The position numbers and the translations under genes are program-made. A stretch of 64,000 nucleotides of DNA from Pseudomonadota bacterium (GTDB lineage: Bacteria; Desulfobacterota; Desulfobacteria; Desulfobacterales; Desulfobacteraceae), in contig JAHJLV010000010.1 of the NCBI GenBank assembly GCA_018821535.1, positions 1-64,000 of the forward strand. Reading direction: 5' to 3'. Below the pieces are notes generated by a model. That model was not told the origin of the DNA. It saw nothing but the letters and a program-made list of their open reading frames with translations, and searched no databases. Below are positions 1-6,247 of the stretch, in pieces (the first letter of the stretch is position 1; each line of letters opens with the position of its first letter).

Positions 1-200
1 CAACTATTACCCAAATAATTCAATTTGCCATTTTGAGGAATTTTTACGGCAATACATTTTTCTCCTGATTTGTAGAAACCTCGATCACAAGACCAACCAT
101 TTCCATAGGAATTTTTATGGGCATTATCCGGTAAAGATTGTGCCAAGGAGGAAGAAGGTATCATCAATAGTAAGCTGAGAAACCAAAATAGTAATTTCAA
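1..200 (-). CDS. Secreted cysteine/tryptophan-repeat protein, N-terminal part only (runs off left edge)
   Basis: The visible 66 codons encode a clear signal peptide (MKLLFWFLSLLLMIPSSSLA, cleavage expected before QSLPDN) followed by a segment with the pattern YGNGWSCDRGF, a second Cys about 10 residues on, and then LNYLGNS, which looks like the start of a second copy of the same unit. Proteins with such repeated G-x-W-x-C-x-x-G-[FY] units are exported proteins of unknown function. The start is taken as TTG at 200 because GGAGG lies 5-6 bases before it and it gives a clean signal peptide; an in-frame ATG at 218 would place that GGAGG inside the gene. The 3' part is outside the window, so length and function cannot be judged. 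Confidence 0.55.
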   Translation of the reverse strand, partial: MKLLFWFLSLLLMIPSSSLAQSLPDNAHKNSYGNGWSCDRGFYKSGEKCIAVKIPQNGKLNYLGNS

Positions 201-224
201 TTTACCCTCCAAAAACATAACGGG

Positions 225-259
225 GAGCTTAGGGGCCGGGCTTTAAACCCCAAAAGCTC
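225..259. repeat. Imperfect inverted repeat in the leader of the secreted-protein gene
   Basis: GAGCTTaGGGG (225-235) pairs with CCCCaaAAGCTC (248-259) around a 12-base loop. It sits just upstream of the leftward secreted-protein gene and inside the roughly 120 bp that separated that gene from the TIR-like gene before the intron arrived. There is no run of T behind it on either strand, so it is not a textbook terminator; an RNA structure in the leader is possible. Confidence 0.3.
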
Positions 260-849
260 AGATAAAAGCTAAATTTTCTTGAACCACATACTTTTCAAAA
301 CACCGAGCAGGTAGCCCGGTACCTCGCCAGCATTTTGTGTGTGCCGGGCACGGCACATGTTCTTAAGGGTGAGCCTACAATTTCCGGATGTGGAAGTCAA
401 GGCAAGTCCCAAACCCAGCCTGATGGAGGCGAAGGGTGTAGCGGTATGGCAACGGGACTCCGGTGACGGTGTTTCGAGAGGAAGCCGTCCTGCCAAGGCA
501 GGGCACCGCAAAGGTACGGGATGACGTACAGGAATCGGGTATAAGGCGCATACGCCGGGATGAGTCTGCACAACAAGATAAAGTCCTCTATCCATCTTAG
601 GGCGTATCCGTAAACCCGGCATTCACGTACTGAAAGACATGTGTTTACCCCGGGAGGTCTCCCATGTGCCGTAACGGCTGAGGGCCGGGTAACCGGTCCT
701 GACCGCATGGGAGAAGTCAGCAGAGGGCATAGTAGCCGGTGGAAACGAGCCTCGCAAAAGCGGGGAGGTCTCACCCCGGTGAAGGCCCGAACGGTTCCTG
801 GGCCGAATGGGCCGGGTAAATGATAACGACAAATAGGAGGTGTGTACTT

Positions 850-2160
850 GTGAACAGGCAGCCACAGCAGATGGAACTGTTCCCAGCGTCACAGATTGCC
901 GAACGTCTGGGAAGAAACGACCGGTTAATGGAGATGATTCTTGAACGCAATAACATTATCCGGGCATGGAAGCAGGTTTGTGCCAACAAGGGAGCTCCCG
1001 GCGTGGATGGTATGAAAACCAGTCAACTCGGAAACTACCTGGCAAAGTACTGGCCTGAAATTGAACAAGACCTGCTTAATTGTAGGCATAAACCGCTGCC
1101 GGTGAAAAGGAAGGAAATTCCCAAACTGGATGGCGGTGTCCGGTTACTTGGAATACCCACAGTGCTGGATCGGTTTATCCAGCAGGCCATATCCCAAATT
1201 CTGGAACAGATTTGGGAGCCCTTTTTCTCTGAATGCAGTTATGGATTCAGGCCCGGCAGATCCGCACACGGTGCGGTGGTGCAGGGTAAAAGGTACATGG
1301 TTGAAGGTTATACATATGTCGTAGATATGGATCTATCCAAATTTTTTGATCGAGTTTCCCACGACCGCCTGATGAGCAGACTCGCCGACAGAATCAAGGA
1401 TAAGCGCGTATTGAAGGTGATACGGCAATATCTAAGATCCGGTGTAATGATCTCAGGCGTTACGGTTACCACGGAAGAAGGAACTCCACAGGGAGGCCCG
1501 CTCTTTCCTTTGCTGTCCAACATCGTCCTTGATGAGTTGGATAAGGAACTTGAGAAACGAGGACACGGATATGTCCGTTATGCCGATGATTTTATGATCT
1601 TCTGTAAAAGCCAAAAAGCGGCCGAAAGGGTTATGCAGAGTATCACCAGGTTTTTGACCGTGAAACTCAAGCTCAAAGTAAACCAGGACAAAAGTGCTGT
1701 CAGCAGACCGTGGCTGCGCAAATTCCTTGGATTCACATATTTCCAAATGTGTGGACAGTCAAAGATCCGGATTCATGCCAAGAGCATGAAACGTTTCAAA
1801 GACAAGGTCCGGGAACTGACCCGCCGTAAGCGGGGTAAAAGCCTGTGGCAGGTTATTCATGACTTGAACCAATACTTTCGGGGATGGTGGAATTATTTTC
1901 GGCTTACAGGAGCCAAATCCTTCCTCAAAGGGATCAAGATCTGGATAATGCGAAGGCTGCGGAGTCTTGTTTGGAAACAATGGAAAAACCCCAGAACCAG
2001 GGTTCGTAATCTTGAGAAACTTGGTATTGCTCATCATGATGCCATGCTTTGCGGCAATGCCCGCAAAAAGTACTGGCACATGAGCAAGATTAAGTGGGTA
2101 GCCATTGCCATGCCAGAAAGATATTTTATTGATAAAGGATTATATCTGCCCGGTAACTGA
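850..2160 (+). CDS. ltrA: Group II intron reverse transcriptase/maturase
   Basis: About 436 residues. It splices its own intron RNA and copies it into DNA at the target. Reverse-transcriptase blocks run through the first two thirds: QGAPGVDG-like KGAPGVDG, the YGFRPGRSAH block, VVDMDLSKFFDRV, EGTPQGGP and the catalytic YADD at residues 244-247, all intact. The C-terminal third is the maturase (X) region with RGWWNYFRL; it ends at about residue 436 with no HNH endonuclease, as in IIC enzymes. GTG at 850 is chosen because AGGAGG (835-840) lies 9 bases upstream; an ATG at 820 is in frame but has no such site. The gene appears functional. The nearest well-studied relative in motif order and spacing is the thermostable GsI-IIC RT. 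Confidence 0.93.
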   Translation: MNRQPQQMELFPASQIAERLGRNDRLMEMILERNNIIRAWKQVCANKGAPGVDGMKTSQLGNYLAKYWPEIEQDLLNCRHKPLPVKRKEIPKLDGGVRLLGIPTVLDRFIQQAISQILEQIWEPFFSECSYGFRPGRSAHGAVVQGKRYMVEGYTYVVDMDLSKFFDRVSHDRLMSRLADRIKDKRVLKVIRQYLRSGVMISGVTVTTEEGTPQGGPLFPLLSNIVLDELDKELEKRGHGYVRYADDFMIFCKSQKAAERVMQSITRFLTVKLKLKVNQDKSAVSRPWLRKFLGFTYFQMCGQSKIRIHAKSMKRFKDKVRELTRRKRGKSLWQVIHDLNQYFRGWWNYFRLTGAKSFLKGIKIWIMRRLRSLVWKQWKNPRTRVRNLEKLGIAHHDAMLCGNARKKYWHMSKIKWVAIAMPERYFIDKGLYLPGN

Positions 2161-2177
2161 TTCCTAAAATCAGCCGA

Positions 2178-2250
2178 ACCGCCTTGGTACGTGATCCGTA
2201 TGCCAGGTGGTGTGGGAGGGCTCCTCAGTGATGGGGAGTCCTATCCCGAT
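2178..2250 (+). ncRNA. Group II intron domains V and VI
   Basis: Domain V (2178-2211) is exactly 34 nt: ACCGCCT pairs with AGGTGGT, then an inner GG/CC and TACG/CGTA stem with a 2-base bulge and a 5-base loop. The CGC near the base corresponds to the catalytic triad variant of class IIC introns. Domain VI (about 2212-2247) is a GC-rich hairpin with an unpaired A at 2243 as the probable branch point. This is the ribozyme core and its preservation suggests a splicing-competent intron. Confidence 0.8.
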
Positions 2251-3206
2251 TAAGCGTCGAACGGTATAGAAGATTTAAGCTCAGTATAAACGTCATCAAT
2301 CGACATTATTTCAACATGATAATTTAATGGATCTTTTTCCAGCTCATGCTCTACTAAGTCCTTATCATCGTTACTTGTTACAATGACCCAAATTTTAGCG
2401 GTTTCAAAAAGTTGCTCTACCATAGGTAATAATTCTGGTTTTATTGTACCTGCTTTAACCCTGTTTGGGATGCTGCTGCGACGACCGTCAAGGATTTCGT
2501 TCATTTTCCTTAATCGCCATAAAATTGTTTCAGGGCGTAAAGACGTAAAACGCCCCAAAAAAGCATATCTGTCGCCTGTAAAGTCATTCAGCAAGTTAAA
2601 ACCAAGAGGACTACCAAGTCTAAAAATATTTTTATCGCCTTCTGTGTCTAATGGAGACCACATGTAGTTGCGATTTAGGAATAATAACTCTAAGAATTGA
2701 TCAGAAGTATCTTTCGGTACTTCTTCTTGGTTGGTCGCATTGATAGCTTGTTCAATTGCTTTTATTGCTGCACTTTCGAAATTCCGTGTATTGTATTTAA
2801 TTGTGTCTAGCCCAGCCACATTGAATGGTAGCCTCTGAGATTCTTTTTGAAAAGGAATAACATACTTGTTAAATCCGAGCATTAGACCATATTCCATATT
2901 GACATTAGCATTTGGAAACTCAACTCCATCTTTAACGTCATTATTCAAGAGTGCTATACAAAATTGAGCTGTAATTATTTTTGAGCATATTTTTGCACAA
3001 AAGGCGCTTTGTGCTGGTGCCAAGCTACCACCAGCTTCAATTGGTAATATGCCTCTTTCTTCTAAAAGCTTTCTCAATATTGTCATTTCAAGCGTGCTTT
3101 CCTCAAAACCATAGGCAATAAAGCATGATCTTGTGGATGAAAAAACAAAATCACACCTTGGCAAACCTATTATACAAATATCATTTTTTCGTATAGATTT
3201 ATCCAT
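2250..3206 (-). CDS. TIR/nucleoside deoxyribosyltransferase-like protein with novel C-terminal half
   Basis: 318 residues, start ATG 3206 with AAAGGAAT 6 bases upstream. Residues about 20-150 form an alpha/beta domain of the TIR-like / nucleoside 2-deoxyribosyltransferase type: CFIAYGFEEST, a helix, an LLNNDVK strand end, and NVNMEYGLMLG, whose Glu fits the catalytic Glu of NAD- or nucleoside-cleaving members. Residues about 170-318 match nothing I recognise; they contain FLGRFTSLRPETILWRLRKMNE and an EHELEKDP segment. Such two-part proteins are often cytoplasmic stress or anti-phage effectors, but no partner gene is visible here. It is AT-richer than the core genes. A group II intron sits directly behind its stop codon. 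Function is not established; the fold call is from motifs only. Confidence 0.65.
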   Translation of the reverse strand: MDKSIRKNDICIIGLPRCDFVFSSTRSCFIAYGFEESTLEMTILRKLLEERGILPIEAGGSLAPAQSAFCAKICSKIITAQFCIALLNNDVKDGVEFPNANVNMEYGLMLGFNKYVIPFQKESQRLPFNVAGLDTIKYNTRNFESAAIKAIEQAINATNQEEVPKDTSDQFLELLFLNRNYMWSPLDTEGDKNIFRLGSPLGFNLLNDFTGDRYAFLGRFTSLRPETILWRLRKMNEILDGRRSSIPNRVKAGTIKPELLPMVEQLFETAKIWVIVTSNDDKDLVEHELEKDPLNYHVEIMSIDDVYTELKSSIPFDA

Positions 3207-3236
3207 GATGGTATTCCTTTACTACGCTTAACATTG

Positions 3237-3254
3237 ATTATATGTCATGACATA
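3237..3254 (-). promoter_or_regulatory. Probable promoter -10 with overlapping 14-bp palindromic operator (TIR-like gene)
   Basis: Read leftward, TATAAT (3242-3237) stands 30 bases before the ATG of the TIR-like gene. A perfect palindrome TATGTCATGACATA (3241-3254) overlaps its upstream edge by two bases, where a repressor would block polymerase. No good -35 hexamer is seen at 17 bases (TAGACA lies at 14). The arrangement suggests negative control by an unknown dimeric regulator. Confidence 0.4.
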
Positions 3255-3760
3255 CTTGTCTATTTTTTCAATTTATCTTTGTTCATATTTTAAACCTGAT
3301 TGGAAAGTCAAGACAAAGTATTTTTAAAAGAATATAAATCATGACACTTATTCAATATAATATGGTTGCAGATTATAATGGCTCGCATGACGTAAGAAGT
3401 CCTGCCGAAATTCCAGGAAGTTAATCAGCCGGATTGAAACCATGCTGACACCTGAAATATCGGTATGAACGATTTGTCAGGCTGATGAGCCGGTCCGGGT
3501 TGGGTTGGTCTTGCGGAGCATATGGGACAGTTGTTACAGGTTCTGCCGGACGAAACGTTAAGGGGCGGGAATTGTTTGAGCGAAGCGAGTTTTTCCGACC
3601 CAAGTGCAGTCCGGCATAGAACGTGTCAACTGCTCCCATCCTGGCGACAAAAGATCACCCGATCCGGGACGGCGGGTTTTTGCGACCTGCGGACTGATCT
3701 TGACGCAGTCCTGAAAATTCAGTATCTGTCTTGAAATTGACTAGACAAAAGGCGGTTGCT
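3255..3760. other. Gene-poor stretch between the TIR-like gene and the glycosyltransferase
   Basis: About 500 bp with no convincing gene. The first 100 bases are AT-rich; from about 3380 the composition becomes more GC-rich. Short overlapping frames exist on both strands (around 3421-3639 and 3522-3734) but have no good ribosome sites and read like relics. The segment 3569-3600 (GTTTGAGCGAAGCGAGTTT) looks like low-information sequence often left near degraded mobile DNA. I see no tRNA, terminator or intact insertion sequence. Confidence 0.4.
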
Positions 3761-4855
3761 GTGAAAATTTTATTTCTTGAACCATTTTACGGGGGATCTC
3801 ATAAGGAGTTTGCTTTGGGGTTTCAGGCCCATTCCTGCCATGAGATTTCCATTCTTGGGCTTCCGGCCAGATTCTGGAAATGGCGCATGAGAGGCGCTGC
3901 ACTGTATTTTGCAAACCAGATCAAAAATATTGCAGAATATGATGTGATCTTTGCCACGGATATGCTGGATTTAACGGATTTCAAGGCCTTTGCGGGAAAA
4001 GATATACCGCCGGTGGTGATGTATTTTCATGAAAACCAGTTGTCGTACCCTTTGCCTGAAGATCAGACCCGCGATTTTCATCTGGGATTTACCAATATTA
4101 TTTGTGCTGCAGCGGCAGACAAGGTTCTGTTCAATTCACAGTTTCAGTTTAATGCATTTATCCGGGAAGCCCAGAAGCTTATCAAAATCATGCCGGATCA
4201 CAGGCCCGGATGGATGATAGACCTGATAAAAAATAAGGCTCAGATCATCTATCCCGGATGCCGGTTTGAAACAGGAAAACCGGACATTGGAAAACAGGAT
4301 TTCACGCCTCCCTTGATTGTCTGGAATCACAGATGGGAATTCGATAAACAGCCTGAACTGTTTTTTAATGTTCTAAAAAGGATAAAAGATAAAAATATTG
4401 ATTTTTCCCTGGCAGTGTTGGGTGAACATTCAGAACAGTATCCTGAAATTTTTGACCGGGCGCAGAAAGTATTTAAGGATCAGATCCGGGTGTTCGGGTT
4501 TGTTGACTCGCATGAACACTATCTTTGCTGGCTTGAAAAAGGAACAGTGGTTGTCAGCTGCGCCATTCAGGAAAATTTTGGCATCTCTGTTGTGGAGGCA
4601 GTTCGAAAAGGATGTCTGCCGCTTTTGCCGGACAGATTGTCTTATCCTGAAATAATACCCGAACAGTTTCACTCACAGGTTATATATGGCAGTGAAGAGG
4701 AACTGATGAAAAAATTGGAAAAGGTATTGTTAAATCCCCAAGGTTATCGGGAGATACGAGAAAGGCTGTCCTTGCAGATGGAAAAATTTGCATGGGAAAA
4801 TCAGGTACGTAAGTTTGATCAAATTCTGGAAGAGGTAAAGATATGCCATTTGTAA
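3761..4855 (+). CDS. tRNA-queuosine mannosyltransferase-like glycosyltransferase (GTDC1/QTMAN family, DUF3524)
   Basis: 364 residues. The family includes human GTDC1 (QTMAN), which transfers mannose to queuosine at the wobble base of tRNA-Asp. The match covers the whole chain: KILFLEPFYGGSHKEF at the N-terminus (residues about 2-17, DUF3524), YFHENQLSYP (about 88-97), MPDHRPGWMIDLI, then a GT-B C-terminal half with WNHRWEFDK (about 187) and the nucleotide-sugar motif ENFGISVVEAV (about 271) followed by YPEIIP. The long linker of the animal enzyme is absent. GTG 3761 is preferred over ATG 3731 because AGGCGG lies 7 bases upstream and homologues begin right at KILxLEP. The donor sugar and the tRNA target in this bacterium are inference. 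It overlaps the next small gene by 13 bases, so the two are probably co-translated. Confidence 0.85.
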   Translation: MKILFLEPFYGGSHKEFALGFQAHSCHEISILGLPARFWKWRMRGAALYFANQIKNIAEYDVIFATDMLDLTDFKAFAGKDIPPVVMYFHENQLSYPLPEDQTRDFHLGFTNIICAAAADKVLFNSQFQFNAFIREAQKLIKIMPDHRPGWMIDLIKNKAQIIYPGCRFETGKPDIGKQDFTPPLIVWNHRWEFDKQPELFFNVLKRIKDKNIDFSLAVLGEHSEQYPEIFDRAQKVFKDQIRVFGFVDSHEHYLCWLEKGTVVVSCAIQENFGISVVEAVRKGCLPLLPDRLSYPEIIPEQFHSQVIYGSEEELMKKLEKVLLNPQGYREIRERLSLQMEKFAWENQVRKFDQILEEVKICHL

Positions 4856-5052
4856 AAATGCCGGGACTGCAGGGAAACGTCTATGTGCCGGAAATTAAGA
4901 ACACCTGTCCTAAAAAACATCCGTGCAAGGATTGTTTTGCCTGTGAGTTCTGCTCTGATGACCGGTGCCGCGTATGTCGCAGAACCCTGAATTCAGAGGA
5001 TACCAAATCCTGCCACCATCCGGAGTGTCATTGCTTTTCAAACGAGAAATGA
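4843..5052 (+). CDS. Small cysteine-rich protein, possible zinc ribbon
   Basis: 69 residues with ten cysteines packed into the last two thirds: C-x4-C-x2-C-x2-C-x2-C-x4-C-x2-C, and then C-x4-C-x-C. No signal peptide or membrane segment. The density and CxxC pairs suggest binding of zinc or an Fe-S cluster in the cytoplasm. The gene starts inside the last codons of the QTMAN-like gene, with AGAGGTA just upstream of its ATG, a typical translational-coupling arrangement. I do not recognise the family. Its tie to the glycosyltransferase makes a role in tRNA handling conceivable, but nothing in the sequence proves it. Confidence 0.65.
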   Translation: MPFVKMPGLQGNVYVPEIKNTCPKKHPCKDCFACEFCSDDRCRVCRRTLNSEDTKSCHHPECHCFSNEK

Positions 5053-5179
5053 TTTTTTTTAAACTTGACTTTTCCTTGGCCAGAAAATACTTACTACAGA
5101 GTCATAATGAACGGATATTAAGGCCGAACAGATGGTTTCGCACAGAACAACGAATTGAAAAACAGGAGCAGGCGGTATT

Positions 5180-6247
5180 GTGAAAAAAAACAGGGTTTAT
5201 ATGTTTCAGATGGTAGCAGTGTTCTTTATTCTTCAAACAACATTGGGTATCGCAGCTGAAAATCCGCCGGCACAGGTTGTGATTTCTGAGATTGCTGTAA
5301 AAAAAATGCCCCGGGAACAGGATTTTTTAGGGGTTTTGTATTATGAGCGGACCAGCCAGATTTCATCCGAGGTCTCAGGCCTTGTCACCACTGCAAAAAT
5401 AGCACAGGGCCAGCAGGTTAAAAAAAATGATCCCCTGATTGTGCTGGACACGGAACTGCTTGAAAAAGAAATCGCCATCCACCAGAATCAGATGGAACTG
5501 TCCAAATTGAATATTGATCATCTGGAGAAAAATTTTGCCCGGATGGAGGCGTTATATAAAAAAGGCTCTGCCAGCGAGATGGTATATGATGAGGCGTTGT
5601 TTGCCTATCAGAATGCCCGGTTGAATCAATTGTCCACCCAGACGAATCTGGAAAAATTATTGATCCAGAAAAGAAAAAGCATTATCAACGCACCGTTTGA
5701 TGGCGTTATTCTGACAAAAAATGTAGATTCCGGCAGCTGGGTCAGTCCGGGCAAGCTTTTGCTGGATATCGGATCAGTCAATGATCTGTTTGTTAAAGTA
5801 CCTGTGGCTGAAACGCTTTTAAGATACCTGAAGCTGGGACAGACTGTGGATGTTAACATTCATGCCTACAATACAAAACTGACAGGTGTGATTGAAAATC
5901 TGTCGCCCTTTGCAGATGAGAAAACAAAAAATGTATTTTTAAAAATCCGGATTTCTTCTTTACAAAAAGTGGCCCAGAATATGTCTGCCTCGGTCAGAAT
6001 CCCCACTGGAATTTCTGAACCCCTGGCAATAATTCCCAGAGATGCCCTGATCAAGTTTCAGGGAAAGGATTATGTGTTTGCGATTCAAAAAGAAAAAGCA
6101 GTCATGCTGTCGGTGAATATTGTCCGGTATATGGGAACGGAAATCGGTGCGGATAATGCGCATTTCATTCCGGGGATGCAAGTGATTGTGGATGGCAATG
6201 AACGTCTGAGAGCAGGTCAGCCTGTTATTGTTACCGGGAAAAAATAA
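5180..6247 (+). CDS. RND efflux periplasmic adaptor (membrane fusion protein)
   Basis: 355 residues. It bridges an inner-membrane RND pump to an outer-membrane channel across the periplasm. A signal-anchor segment (about 5-25, ending LGIAAENPPA) is followed by the first lipoyl-like half (SSEVSGLVTTAKIAQGQQVKKND), a coiled-coil hairpin (about 90-155), the second lipoyl half (INAPFDGVILTKNVDSGSWV) and beta-barrel plus membrane-proximal domains. GTG 5180 follows GGAGCAGGCGG and is the only start that gives a complete signal. The stop is one base short of the pump gene, so the two form an operon. No TolC-like gene is nearby. The substrate is unknown. Confidence 0.92.
   Translation: MKKNRVYMFQMVAVFFILQTTLGIAAENPPAQVVISEIAVKKMPREQDFLGVLYYERTSQISSEVSGLVTTAKIAQGQQVKKNDPLIVLDTELLEKEIAIHQNQMELSKLNIDHLEKNFARMEALYKKGSASEMVYDEALFAYQNARLNQLSTQTNLEKLLIQKRKSIINAPFDGVILTKNVDSGSWVSPGKLLLDIGSVNDLFVKVPVAETLLRYLKLGQTVDVNIHAYNTKLTGVIENLSPFADEKTKNVFLKIRISSLQKVAQNMSASVRIPTGISEPLAIIPRDALIKFQGKDYVFAIQKEKAVMLSVNIVRYMGTEIGADNAHFIPGMQVIVDGNERLRAGQPVIVTGKK

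Larger units (their letters stand above)
339..2250 (+). mobile_element. Group II intron (IIC-like), complete
   Basis: A retroelement with both ends visible. The 5' end carries the conserved GTGTG (339-343) followed by a GC-rich domain I start; the reverse-transcriptase ORF sits in domain IV (850-2160); a 34-nt domain V lies at 2178-2211, then domain VI with a bulged A at 2243, 8 bases from the proposed 3' end at 2250. The domain V base contains CGC, as in class IIC, and the RT resembles the GsI-IIC type without an endonuclease domain. IIC introns usually insert behind terminator-like hairpins; here the 5' flank has a small stem AGGTA/TACCT followed by CATTTTGT. The 3' end touches the stop codon (2250-2252, read leftward) of the TIR-like gene; the joined exons would still read TAA, so the gene was not damaged. 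Exact ends are uncertain by about 2 bases. Confidence 0.85.

Noticed and set aside
219..338. Integron attC site between the secreted-protein gene and the TIR-like gene
   Set aside because: Two same-strand accessory genes 120 bp apart and a IIC-like intron suggested it, but I could not find paired GTTRRRY and RYYYAAC boxes bordering a long inverted repeat.
397..892. Small ORFs in the 5' part of the group II intron
   Set aside because: They lie in structured intron RNA (domains I-IV) upstream of the reverse transcriptase and have no protein motifs.
3421..3734. Two overlapping small ORFs on opposite strands before the glycosyltransferase
   Set aside because: No ribosome sites, no recognisable domains, and mutual overlap; more likely relic sequence.
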